From Adiantum capillus-veneris (taxonomy: Eukaryota > Streptophyta > Polypodiopsida > Polypodiales > Pteridaceae): a stretch of 64,000 nucleotides of DNA. Location of the stretch: positions 88,525,278 through 88,589,277 of the forward strand of contig CM043967.1 in the NCBI GenBank assembly GCA_014529385.2. The letters run 5' to 3'. Shown here one piece after another: positions 40,546 to 51,446 of the stretch (its first letter is position 1; every line of letters begins with the position of its first letter). The notes beneath the pieces are model-generated. The model was not told the origin of the DNA. It did not search any database and was given only the letters and a program-made list of their open reading frames with translations. The translations under genes were made by a program, and so were the position numbers.

Positions 40546-42717
40546 CTATGAATTCTCCACTGAATAAATGAAACCTGCTGTTAGAAGCTTTCTTACCTCC
40601 TTGAGTAGAGCCTGCTCCTTTATAACTCCTAGCCTTCGTAGCTTCTGAGCTTTAGGTGTGGCCTCAGGCTTTAACTCAATCTTGTGTTGAAGAACATCTA
40701 CCCCACGCACGTCGGTGTAGTCTTTAGCAAAAAGCCTAGAAAACTTCCTTAGCACACATTTGAACTCTTCTCTTTCATTCTTTGTAAGTGTTGTTGATAG
40801 CATACCTTCCAGCATCCCTTCATCTCGAACACCTTCGTTCTCTTGAGGACCTACCTCCTCCAAGCCTTGACAAGAGGTCTCTTGGTTGCTTGGCTTAAAC
40901 CTTACCCCCATGACTTCGATGGAAGACTCCTCTTCAGTAATGCTGCCGCTACTTTCTTCTTCTGAAGTGCTATCGGTCCAACCTTCTTCCGTCTCACTTT
41001 GAGATGATTCTTCATGGAGCTCCTCTTGGCGTTGCTCCTTCATGTCAAAGAAAACCTTCTTATGATTGTCGTTCCTGCAAATTAGCTTTCCACTCTCCCA
41101 ATCCTGCAAAGCTCGCATTTTCATTAGCCATGGTCTCCCTAGGATAAATGGGTAACCATTTCCTTTGGTAGACATGACATAGAAATCCACTGCCTTCTTA
41201 ATGCCAAAAGCCTCCACAAAAACATTTTTACAAATGCCTACGCACCTAGCCTTGCTATTGTTTGCCATCTTGACCTTAATTTCAGGTGTCTCATGGATGT
41301 GCATGCCTAGTCTTTGCATGAGTCCCTCTGTCATGATGCAAATTTGTGCACCCCCATCCACTAGACCTTTCCTAACCAATCTCCCTTTTATGTAACAATC
41401 TAGCACAGGTGTAATGTCCTCATTCATTTCAGCTTGTGCAATTTTTACAACAGGCACACTCTCTTTCACCTTTCTCCTAGTGCTAATTGGCCTTGTTAAA
41501 TCCCTCCTAACTTGTGGACATAATGCAAGAAATTGAGGCCATGAGATATCAGGACCCTTACCTCTCATGTCTTCCAACAGGTTGTATGGAGCCATTCCAT
41601 GCTTGGAGGTTGATACGACGTCGAGTCCTCTTAGCCTCCTTGGTCTCCTTTGCCTTCTTTTCTCATCCATGGTCACTTTGTGATGTAAATCCTTCTTTCT
41701 CCTTACCTTTCCCTCGGCCACGCTTAATGCCATTTGCTTCCATGTCAACCTCTCTTGAATTTGTCACCTCTACCACATGCACGTTTGGGTCTGGCAAAGG
41801 TGGAACTCCTTGCACTCCTTGTGGAGGTGGTCTTGCTCCATTTGTCCCTTGTATAAGCCGTGGTTGCTGACTAGTTCCTTCACCTGCATTCATCACTGGG
41901 TAATTCAAGTTAGGTCTCCCTAGCTCCCCACAAGGCCAAGGAAAATTATACATCCCATGTCGAGACTCACCGCAATTCCAACATTGCAAGACTCTCCTAG
42001 GTCGTGGGTCTCGCTCTTCAGACTTCTTTGCTTTTCCGTTTGGACCTACAGCTTGTGCAAGGTGAATTGACAGGCTGCTTAAAGATTCATTTAACTTCTC
42101 AATCACTTCAGCCGTTACCTCAGGAAGCTCCCTAGATGTTGATGCTTGTGACTTACCTTTGGGTCTAAGACCTTCTATTGGAACCTCTCCTCTTAAGCAC
42201 TTGAGTTTCCTATACTTCTCAGCGGCCCTAGTTTCCGCTGCATCAAAAGTAGCAGGTGCACCCGCCTCAACTTTTACCTTAAGGTCAGGAAAGAGTCTGG
42301 CTATGAACCTCTCCTTCTTTAAAAATTCTGCACCATCACCAGGGTTAGCAACATTTCGTATCCATAGAGCCCAAAGACGTAGAAACTCTTGCTTGTACAA
42401 GTAGTAGTTACTAAGTCTTTTTGCTTATGAGAAACAATGTCTTGCCATAGTTTTTGAGTGTTTTGGGGATCAAAGAAGTATCTCTTAAAACGATTCAAAA
42501 CTTCTGTGTAATTCCCCTTAATTTCATCGGGCAAAGAGTCAAACAAAGTAGTAGCATCTTTCCTAAGGACCACTTCAAACATTTCTACACGTTCTTGATT
42601 GGTTACTATCCTCTTGATACAGCAAGACATCTTGAAATTTGCTAAAAATAATTCTGCATCCTCTCCAGGCTCTCCAAAGAAAAGAGGATATCCAAAAATT
42701 TGGCGTTGGCACTCCAT
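40546..42717 (-). pseudogene. gag: RE-C gag and protease, more complete 5' copy
   Basis: Starts at 42717 with MECQRQIFGYPLFFGEPGED, then FKRYFFDPQNTQKLWQDIV. A frameshift near 42400 moves it to the frame 42400-41663 (YKQEFLRLWALW, zinc knuckle CWNCGESRHGMYNF, whose last Cys is Phe). A 14-bp deletion at about 41603, relative to unit 1, forces another shift into the protease frame 41748-40546 (KGLVDGGAQICIM, GYPFILGRPWLM). This is the only RE-C copy here with the gag N-terminus. It begins 49 nt after the stop of the 152-aa accessory ORF. Confidence 0.85.
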
Positions 42718-42766
42718 TATTATGAAAGATTACAACACGAGTTACAATAAGGGATACAATATAGAT

Positions 42767-43225
42767 TTAGAACCACTCGCCTGCAAATGAAGAAGTAAGA
42801 AAATACCACTCTAGGTTTTCTTCTTCAGCTATCCAAGATTCAATGAGGTCTCGATTTGTTTGATCAAAACAAAAAGGTAGACTATTGATGAGCTCTAAGA
42901 AGGGTTGAAATTCTTCAAAGCTAAGGCGATAAACAGAAATCTCTAGAACTTCATTTTCTGGATCCAAAAGAGCAACCACGTCCCAAGTGATAAATTGCAC
43001 TTGCTCTACAATTCCCAACGCACAAGTGGTTTGTATAAAAACTAGATCTTCATGCTCGTCGAAGGCCATGAGAAAGTAGCAATTGACTAGGAGCTCCTTT
43101 CCTTCGAGTTCCACACAGTCGGAGTGAGGAAACCTTCTCACAATTTCATAAAGAACATCCTCATCAAGTCCAATCAAGTTTGCAAGATTTAAAGACTCCA
43201 CTTGTGCAATAAAATTCCTGGACAA
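42767..43225 (-). CDS. RE-C accessory ORF-d (152 aa), unknown function
   Basis: An intact ORF just upstream of gag. It is paralogous to ORF-c: both have an N-terminal L-x-L-x-x-x-(V/L)-x-E-x-V-R-R-(L/F)-P block (here LIGLDEDVLYEIVRRFP), a central F-I-Q-x-x-C-A-L motif (FIQTTCALGIVEQVQFI), and L-(T/S)-F-x-E-F ... L-I-N-S-L-P-F-x-F (LSFEEFQPFLELINSLPFCF) followed by a helical tail. The N-terminal block faintly resembles an F-box, but this is not a confident match. Tat/Ogre elements are known to carry an extra ORF before gag; I cannot tell whether these are related to it. Confidence 0.72.
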   Translation of the reverse strand: MSRNFIAQVESLNLANLIGLDEDVLYEIVRRFPHSDCVELEGKELLVNCYFLMAFDEHEDLVFIQTTCALGIVEQVQFITWDVVALLDPENEVLEISVYRLSFEEFQPFLELINSLPFCFDQTNRDLIESWIAEEENLEWYFLTSSFAGEWF

Positions 43226-43271
43226 GAACTCCTTAGGATTATGGTTAAATCATTCAAAAGCATAAAGAGAT

Positions 43272-43808
43272 TTACAATGTCTCTATGAACAAAGTGTCAT
43301 AGAAAGTAGAGAAGGATGAGAATTTATACAAATTTGCAATCTTCTCTATCCTCTCTTTATTAAGACAAGCTATGAATAGCTCCCTATCTCCTTTGTTGAA
43401 AGCGAAAGGAAGACTATTAATAAGACACAAATGAGGGAAAAATTCACCAAATGTGAGTCTATGAAGCATGAACTCTGGCCGAAAGTTTCCTGAAGAGTCT
43501 TCCTCAATGGTGAAATGCACGCCAAATTTCACTCTATTTACCAATCTTAGGGCACACACTAGTTGGATGAATGCGCGGTCTTCCTTAGTGCCCAACAACA
43601 AGAGGAAAATGGAATCCACGCGTAGGACCTTTCGTCTTAACTTGACCACCCTCTTGTTACGAGGGAGACGCCTTACGACTTGCTCCTGCAACTCAATTGG
43701 TAATAGAGCTAGATCTCTAAGGATTGAACTTTCACTGCAGACACATTCCCTGTTAGAACAAATGATCGTTTTTTGTTTCTTGTAACAACTTGGACAAAGA
43801 AAAAACAA
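43272..43808 (-). CDS. RE-C accessory ORF-c (178 aa), unknown function
   Basis: An intact ORF, 46 nt before ORF-d. The N-terminus has CPSCYKKQKTIICSNRECVC, a C-x2-C ... C-x4-C-x-C set that could bind zinc. Then LALLPIELQEQVVRRLPRNK (F-box-like spacing, weak), AFIQLVCALRLVNRVKF and LTFGEFFPHLCLINSLPFAF, all shared with ORF-d, so one arose by duplication of the other. Both lack stops although gag and pol of this copy are broken, which argues for recent activity or selection. It is 34 nt downstream of the small ORF-b. Function unknown. Confidence 0.72.
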   Translation of the reverse strand: MFFLCPSCYKKQKTIICSNRECVCSESSILRDLALLPIELQEQVVRRLPRNKRVVKLRRKVLRVDSIFLLLLGTKEDRAFIQLVCALRLVNRVKFGVHFTIEEDSSGNFRPEFMLHRLTFGEFFPHLCLINSLPFAFNKGDRELFIACLNKERIEKIANLYKFSSFSTFYDTLFIETL

Positions 43809-43842
43809 AAATACACACTATTTTGCCGGGTTGCACTTCATT

Positions 43843-44061
43843 TTAAAATAAAATGAACACATGTACATCAAAAGAAGTGTGGTAGTTGATGAGAGGTAGA
43901 ATGACAGGGTTTGGTGATGCAAGAATTTCTCCTACTCTTTGGGCACCAAACATGAACACCATTCGTTGTTGAAAATGGATCTTTCTACTAATTGCAACGT
44001 TTATTCTAATGTGTGGAGTAAAATGAAAGGGAAAAACCTCTATTCCCGGGCCATTATCCAT
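43843..44061 (-). CDS. RE-C small ORF-b (72 aa), homologue of RE-A A1
   Basis: Motifs IRINVAISRKIHFQQRMVF, MFGAQRVGEIL, NPVILPLINY and SFDVHVFILF match RE-A A1 closely. In 19 aligned codons I count 9 synonymous and 2 nonsynonymous differences from the A1 copy at 15410. It lies 21 nt after ORF-a, with no overlap, and 34 nt before ORF-c. Unlike in RE-A, the A1-type ORF is second in the pair. Function unknown. Confidence 0.8.
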   Translation of the reverse strand: MDNGPGIEVFPFHFTPHIRINVAISRKIHFQQRMVFMFGAQRVGEILASPNPVILPLINYHTSFDVHVFILF

Positions 44062-44082
44062 GGCCTATGCATGTCCTAATGC

Positions 44083-44295
44083 TTAAAATAACACAAAAAT
44101 ATAGACGCCCAAGCTAATATCGTACCTAATGAGAGGCAAAATAAAAGGATTTACCGAAGTGTTTATCTCGGCTAACCTAAGAGGACCTAAAATCCTTCGA
44201 ATTACCCGTTGAAATTGCAACTTAGTACTAACAATTATGTGTATCTTTTGCCTTTCAATGGGAATGAAAGGATCATACAAACTCTCGTGATTCAT
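44083..44295 (-). CDS. RE-C small ORF-a (70 aa), homologue of RE-A A2
   Basis: The first ORF after the primer-binding site (about 60 nt). Motifs IHIIVSTKLQFQRVI, RLAEINTSVNPFILPLIRYD and VYIFVLF match A2 of RE-A, including its length of exactly 70 codons. One position reads S-L-G-V where the other three relatives have S-x-D-V. It opens a run of four same-strand ORFs before gag with 21-, 34-, 46- and 49-nt gaps. Function unknown. Confidence 0.8.
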   Translation of the reverse strand: MNHESLYDPFIPIERQKIHIIVSTKLQFQRVIRRILGPLRLAEINTSVNPFILPLIRYDISLGVYIFVLF

Positions 44296-44354
44296 GCAAA
44301 CTACTTGACTATGCTAAAATTTGATCCTACACAAAAACATACACGAGTTGTTTT

Positions 44355-44371
44355 CCTCAGTGGGAGCACCA
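44355..44371 (-). promoter_or_regulatory. RE-C primer-binding site
   Basis: The minus strand reads TGGTGCTCCCACTGAGG, three bases after the LTR terminus CCGCTTCA. The tRNA is not identified. Its position fixes RE-C orientation and confirms 44375-47056 as the 5' LTR. Confidence 0.75.
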
Positions 44372-44374
44372 ATT

Positions 44375-44630
44375 TGAAGCGGTCCGGGGCGGGCAACAAG
44401 AAGATCAACCTCTAGCCACCCTTCAAGGCTCCCGTGCTGCTCAATGGGGTTGGGACACAACACAACACAAACCAAAACAAGAAACCCACAGCCAAATCCC
44501 AACTACACAAGGGGCACCACCTAGTTTAAGATCAACTAGGACGCAAAAGAGGAGAATCGTTAGAGCAACCCACAAACAAGCAAGGAATTTACACTAACCC
44601 TAACACCAATGGAACACTCTCACACACTAA

Positions 44631-44672
<42 letters not shown>

Positions 44673-47056
44673 TGCTCGGGCTGCTTTGAAGTGTATCGTT
44701 AATGATCAAGCAAACATAAATATATATATGTAAGAAAGAGAGAGAAGGGGGAAGGGGGTGCTTGTTGCACTAATGCCTTCTTACAAATTTGTCATGACCA
44801 ATCAAAGTGAGATTAGTATTTGTTCAACATAACCCGAGTAAATTACACCACAACACATCACAAGAAAAGACCACCCCAATCACTATCTTAAGGCCAGGGG
44901 AGTCCTCTCCACCCTGTCGCCCTCTTACAGCATGTGGGATTTATGGCTAAATTGATAACAATACCCGGAGACAAGCTATCAAGAACATAAATAAAACACC
45001 AAGACACTTACACATCATTATTGTCCATGACTTCACGTTGGAAGGGAGACAAGGTATCCATGCTTAGTCCAAATTCACCCTCCTTGATTCAGCAAATGTT
45101 GGGCTTACACTAGTAGGAGAAATGATAGATTTCCTACTCTCAATTGAATGATCACTCTCTCTTACAATGGCATAGAGTTCCCTTGCTAATCACCCCTAAT
45201 ACAACACATACATATGCCTAATGCCAATGAGATTCCACTCAAGAGCTCCTTCTCAAGAGGTTGAGCTTGGCTTCTCAAGCTATAGCATAGTGCTCTTTCT
45301 TCTCCTTTTTTGTGCTAGCTACACCCTCCTTTTATAGCAATTTTGAAGGCTAGGGTTACTCCTCTAACCATGGTTGGGTTAGATTTTCAGCAATTTACCT
45401 AATTTCTTTTGCTTGGAATTATCAAGAAGTTGGTGGGGAAAGAGAGAGGAGAGAAATGGAGGTGATAGGACTTTTCATAGTGGGTAAGTGTTAGTAGAGT
45501 TAGTATTAATTTACAAATGGAATTGGATATTTACAATGGGAGTATCCATGTAGGATACAAATAAGGAAGAAAAACTCTTAACAGGTAAGAAAAGGTGGAT
45601 TTCTTACAAGGTTGATGCTCCAAGTGTCTTGAGTAGGGCCAATTTTGACGCTTGTTGACGGTCCACTAGCTTCGACGGTACATTTTTTCTCCACTCTTGA
45701 CCTTCCTTGAGAGACAAGGTAATTGAAGCTGAGTAATCAACCACCATGATGCTGTCTTTTAAGAGAAGAGGCTGAATTTTGTGGTTTTATGATAGATATG
45801 GGTAATTTGGAGGAGGAAAAATGAGACTAGGTGGTCAATTTTGGAATTGAATTGTGTGTGGGAGGTATGAGTTCACGTGCACCATGGTTTCTCTTATTCT
45901 TCAAGGTTGAGGAGAAGGTGAGTAGGGTGCAGAGAGGAGTGGTGAGAGAGGTGGGGATGATGAGTGGAGAAGTGTGTGTGAAAGAGGAAAATGATAAAGT
46001 GGAAGAGAGAGTGTGGCTGCATAGCATGGGAAAAATGGGGTTCACTAATAGAATCATAGCTCACAGCTTGTAGCTGAAAAAAATATGAAAAAATTTAAGG
46101 CAAAAGTTCAGCCCACGAGCTACAACTTTTCTTTTTATCACCTTTTCAAATTCGGAGAGCAAGTGAACTTTAAAAATTCAGCAAAACCGACTGTTTTTTG
46201 CCACTGCACAAAGTCCTTGTGGGGTCCTTCTTTGGATGATTCTTTTGAATACCTCCAAGAGTGAGCCCTCCATAGTGCATGTATGCATGCCACCTACCCT
46301 TGACCTTATTTGGTAGGTCTATAATTGAAGATATTGTTGAGATCATGATATAAGTGAATAGTACAGCTAAGAAAATCAAATATTGAGAGGTCTAAAAAAT
46401 ATGTACATGTCAAATATAAATAATATAAGTGAAAAAAATATAAAGGGGTCAAAAGAAATCTCTTTCATTATGAGGCTACCATAAAAAGATAAATATTTTT
46501 GGTGTTCTAATTTTTTAGAAAAAAAACAAAATAGATGTAGGAAGGGAAAAATCACAATAGTGAAAAAATATACACATAAATAAAACTAGTTTTTTTGGAT
46601 TTTTGTTGGGGTGGAGTTATACCAAATATAAGAGAATCTTACATGAAAATATTTCTATATAGAATAAAGAGTATGAAAAATGGTAAGAAAAATTATGGTA
46701 ATGGTGAGGCAATGTACAGAGCATAAATAACACACAGCTAGGTAGAAATATGTAAATAAATACCTAAATAATTATGAAAAAATCTTTTATTTAGGCCCTA
46801 TATACAAAGAAATATTTACATACGCATGGGCCATAATATACTTATATTTTTTATATTTTTTATTTTTTTGGCTCAACTAGCCCAATGACTAGCTAAATGA
46901 GGGTTTTTTATTTCAGTAAGGAGATATGGGAAAAGTCCCCTAACTCACATGCGCCTCTATACAGTGAAAGGGTGCGGGTAATCACAGTGTTTGAGTGATT
47001 TGATAGGGTGAGATAACTCACTATGGCAATTACAGAGAGCCGAAAAACGGCTATCA
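44375..47056 (-). repeat. RE-C 5' LTR (2,682 bp)
   Basis: Left end TGAAGCGGTCCGGGG, right end CGGCTATCA, so in its own orientation TGATAGCCG...CCGCTTCA. Nearly identical to the solo LTR at 30393, with a shorter GA tract (about 44635-44669) and small indels such as an extra cacgtg-like insertion near 45885. TATA on the minus strand is at 45329-45336. GTAT follows at 47057-47060. The short ORFs inside are not conserved beyond the duplication and are left out. Confidence 0.9.
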
Positions 47057-49253
47057 GTATATGCAAAGGAGATGTTTTCTACAGGTTTTGTAGGATTAAC
47101 AGATTATGGATCTATCACATTTAAAAAATGTGAGGACTTAAAGCGGGGTGAACGACAACCTGTAAATAGTGTACAAAGAGGCTTGAAGATGAATGGTTTG
47201 CTAGAACATGATGAATGCATTGTAGGTGTGCTTGATGAGTGTTCGTTTGTGGATACTATGCAAGACTTGGAGTCTTTAGTCAATTGCAATTTGCATGTTC
47301 AATATGAGATTGTGAAAGTTTGCTCAATAGAAATGTATAAATTCATTGAGAATTTCAAAAATGCTCAAGGTATTGATGTGCGAGTGGATACTAAGTATAA
47401 GTTTGTGGCAAAGAAAGCGAAACTAGTGGCATTACCTCTACCAAAATATTGCACAAATAAGATGGAACAATGTTCGTTGCAACCTAGCCTTCGTGACCCA
47501 AGAAATATTGGACAAAAGTTGACGTAGGATTCTTTGAAGGAGTTAAAGGTTGGTTGCGAGGACATGTTGACAAAAGCTGAAAAGATATGCTTTGAAGACA
47601 TGCTTGCCAAACACGAAAAAGATTTTGCATTTGAGCCTCATGAGATAGGGTGTATTGGTCCATCCATTGTTGCTTCTATGGTGATCTTCACTATCCCTCA
47701 TGTACCTTGGAACTTGGGGCATATTCCAGTTCCAAAGGCTCATTTGCCAAAACTCATTAAGTTGCTTACTGAAAAGTTCAAGATGGGTATTTTGGAGCCT
47801 TCTTGTGCTCCATATTCAAACAGGTGGTTCACAATTCCAGAGAAAAATGGTTCTTTATGCTTTATCCTAGATATGCAACCCGTCAGCAATGTTACAATTA
47901 GAAATGTGGGTATATGGACAATTGTAGATGAATTTGCAGAGGCATTTGCAGGAAGGGTAATATATTATATGTGAGATTTGTACTCAGGGTATGATCAGTT
48001 CCAACTAGCAATGGAAAGCAGGGATCGGAATACCATGAGGACCCCTCTGGGCCTAGTAAGGATGTGCACCTTACCTAAGGGAGCAACTAATTCAGTTTGA
48101 CATATGATGAATAGTATGAACAAATTCCTACATGATTGCATACCTCAAACTACAATGCCTTTCCTTGATGATGTGCCAATCAAAGGATGTGATGTAGGTG
48201 AAATCAATGATTGTGATAAGATGTTGTCAAGGTTGGAAGAAGTGAACCTTACCTTGTCTGGCCAAATATCAGTGTCTGGTGTGAATGAAGTTCTTATTGT
48301 AGGACATATGTGTAGGCCATATGGTAGAAGGCCTTGTCTTGCAAAGATTGATGTAATTCATAAAATCAAAGAGAAATGTATGAATGTCATTGAGGTTTGA
48401 AGGTTCTTGGGTGCATGCATGTTTTATGCTATCTAGATTCCGAATTATGCACGTGTAGCATAGCCTTTGTATCAACTTTTGAGAAAGAACCAAAAGTTTT
48501 AATAGGAAGAAATGCATACATATACCATGAGGAAAGTAGAGATGTTGTTGCTTATGTTGCCAACTTTGAGGAAATTAAACTATGATTGTGGAAGACGTGT
48601 GATTGTGACAGTCGATACTAGCCCCATAGGAATTGGATGGGAGATTGGACAGGATGACGAAGATGGTAAGCGATATGTTGTGAGATTTGGACAAAAAGTC
48701 CTAAGTGCTCATCAACGCAATTATCGACAGGTGAAAAGGGAATTATGGGGAGCAGTTACAATCCTGAAATGTGATAAAGAGTATTTGATAGGTGAAAATG
48801 TAATAGTGGACACTGATTGTCTACCTCTTCTTGGAATGATCACAAACTGGTCAACTCCTAACATTTCTATGTTGAGATGGATTGCCTACATAAAGTCCTT
48901 AAATCTAGAATTTAAGCATATTGTAGAAAAAGATAATCCGATCGCGGATATGCTTTCAAGAGCAAGATGTGAAAAGAATACATGGTTGTCGAGGGTGATG
49001 ATGTAGACACAAGGTTCTATAGTATCTCTCATGTCAAGCGTGATCATGTTTGCCTGTCAAATGCACTTGAGTCATTTACAGAGGACCTATATCAAGATGA
49101 TTAGTTTCTCATTGGATGCTATAAAAGCAATTTGACAAGGCAAGAAGGGTGGACAGATCAAGAGTTCAAAAGAACACGCAAAAAATTCCTATGGATACTT
49201 TTTGAAAGATGGTTACTTGTGGAACCATCGAAAACAAAGAAATGGGATGCCAT
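47057..49253 (+). pseudogene. RE-B pol remnant, unit 2 (RT and RNase H, no integrase)
   Basis: Blocks 47072-47527, 47534-47974, 48104-48400 and 48512-49006 cover the pol linker, RT (GILEPSCAPYSNRWFTIPEK, PFLDDVPIKG) and RNase H (VTVDTSPIGIGWEIGQDD, DTDCLPLLGMI, ADMLSRARCEK). Several stops separate them. Here leucine-isoleucine-lysine (ctcattaag) is intact where units 1 and 3 have a TAG. After a segment matching RE-A 12590-12740 the sequence runs straight into the LTR at 49254, so integrase and the RE-A-type polypurine tract are absent. Confidence 0.87.
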
Positions 49254-50452
49254 TGTCGTGCCGTGGCACGTACATAGTGTGAAATAAAACATTCACCTCA
49301 CTCTTGACACTTCTTGATGTATGCAAATAAAAGCAATCATGTACATATTGTGATATATGTTGAAGCGTCTACTGCGGTCATTATCATGTACATACCTATC
49401 TGGGAGTCGTGGCCCCGGATGTGGCGCATTTGCATGCTTTTCCACTTGATAAGATGATTAATTTGGTTTGAAAATGTACATAGTCCAAGTGTTTCATGGT
49501 GGCACACTCATCTCACCTATCAAGACTGATGCGGGCAGAAACTGCCAAAAATAGCAGCTAGCAGGCGTCGTTGCAGGATTGCATGGAAAGTGACCCAAAA
49601 TGGTATATTGATGTAAAATGATGCTTATCTATGCTTTTTATGCTTATGCGAATGATCCCACAAATCTAGTGATTTTTTTGACTCCGTTTGGGATTTTTCG
49701 CATTAAAAATGGCATTTTTTGGATTAAAAATGAGCTAAAAACGGCCTAGTTTTGGTCCCAAATGGAAAAATGGCCTAAAAATTGACACATCAGCTGAAAA
49801 CTCCATGGGTAAGAGAGATATGGATGCTTTTTACAGAAAACACCAGCAATTTTTCTCTGCTGTGCAATACCTTCCCTGGTTGCCCAATCTATGTGTGTTG
49901 TAGTCCCGCCTCTTCGCCATCTTGTATTTGAGCTTGTGAGGGAGTGAATTAGGGTTTCCCCTTATCAAAATGGTGTGTGGGATCAATATAGAAGCTCTTA
50001 AATCTTTGCAATATCGGAAAATGGTTGCCATGAAGGTGGAAGCTCGAGTATTCCTTTCAATTGTTTGATGTTACGACCATGTAATTAGGGGCGAGGCTAC
50101 ATGATACCATGAAAGAGGTTTGGGTTTTGATTGAGATTTGTGCTTGTATGAGCATTAAGGTTTCATGGATGAAACATTAGTGTTTTTAAATGGTCTTTTA
50201 AAGTGAAATTGAATGTGATTTGGTGATTCTCTCATCATAATCTTGACTACGAAAACAAGCAAACTCCAAGCACGATAGGAAAGAGGGTTTGTGACTTTGC
50301 TATCACGAACGCTCTTAGATTTTCTATCACCCTTAGAAAGAGGGTTGGTTATTATCCACAAACGCTTTCCACAAAGTGTTTGTCACTTTCATCACGAACT
50401 CTCACAGCCAGAGGTTTTGCACCTTCCCAGCTAGACCGCACACTTTCCGACA
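49254..50452 (+). repeat. RE-B LTR, unit 2 (1,199 bp)
   Basis: TGTCGTGCCGTGGCACG to TTTCCGACA, with the TGTCG/CGACA inverted ends of RE-A. Its last 70 bp resemble the RE-A LTR end (ctctcacagcca, agaccgca, cgaca), but it is 0.8 kb shorter and lacks the two small ORFs. It differs from the unit 3 LTR at roughly two dozen positions (about 2%). Confidence 0.92.
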
Positions 50453-50456
50453 TTTC

Positions 50457-50474
50457 TGGTGAACCCGATGCGAA
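50457..50474 (+). promoter_or_regulatory. RE-B primer-binding site, unit 2
   Basis: TGGTGAACCCGATGCGAA, four bases after the LTR. As in unit 1. Confidence 0.75.
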
Positions 50475-50535
50475 ACAGCTGGGGTGGGGGTTCAAATACT
50501 TGTTTTGAAAGGTTTAATTAAAAATAATTAAATCT

Positions 50536-51446
50536 ATGGATCAACAAGAGCAACAAGGCATGCGTTTTGATCAAGGCACAATGAAAATGTTTCAAGCATT
50601 CGCCATGTTTATGCAACAACAACAGGCTACAGAAAGAAGGGAGGTATCCGCAATGAAATCCCTTCAAGCTATTGTGAACAAAATGGACCAATTTGAAGGG
50701 AAATATGTCACAAAGTTTCTTCGTGGTTATGTAAAGGAGATGGAGCTAAAAAGGTGGACACGATTCGTAGTTTTGAGCTTGTTGTGGTCCGCGAGATTAG
50801 AGACCATGTAAGGGGAATCAGGGAGGAGCATGGAGAAGGTTGGGATCAATGCCAATTAGCCCTAAAGGAGGAATAATTCATGAAGGACTTTTAAAGGGTT
50901 ACAAAAAGGACCTTCTTGGAATGGGTTGCAAAGCCAAAAGAAGGACTTTCCATCATCGAACTCTTGAGAGAGTTTGAGCGGCGTTATGCTTAACTCTCAG
51001 GAACAGAGCGGGCTACTTTGGATAGTGAAAAGAACGAATTGTTCCTTCAAGCTGCAGGTCATGAGCTCCAAGAAAATCTAGAGCTACTCCATGAAAACAA
51101 CAATACAGAACAGGGTCTAAACGCTGAGTGGAAAGAGGTTGAAGACGCAGTGTCATTGCTTGCTAAGAGGCAATGTCGTAGGGACAAGATGGTGGTGAAT
51201 GGTGAATGCTAGCACGTCAGATATTCCACCAAAGCCTACTGTTGTGAGTCCAAAAGGTGACAGTTCAATGCTTGATGATCTTGTTAAGGGCATGCGAGAA
51301 ATGAAGTTAAAACTAACAAGGCTTGAAGAGAAAGGACAACCTGTGTTGCAAGACAAAAATCCCAAAGCAAAGAAGGATTTGTGCACAGATGCATATGGTG
51401 TGATAGCACAGACCATGGCAGAAGGGATTGTGATAGCTTTAGAGAT
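50536..51446 (+). pseudogene. RE-B gag remnant, unit 2
   Basis: Same as unit 1: MDQQEQQGMRFDQGTMKMF start, a frame break at ELKRWTRFVV, a TAA replacing CTC in the RRYAQLS block (gcttaactctc), and a stop after NGEC. It is cut at 51446/51447 by RE-C sequence at exactly the same base as unit 1, so both units derive from one rearranged ancestor. Confidence 0.82.
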
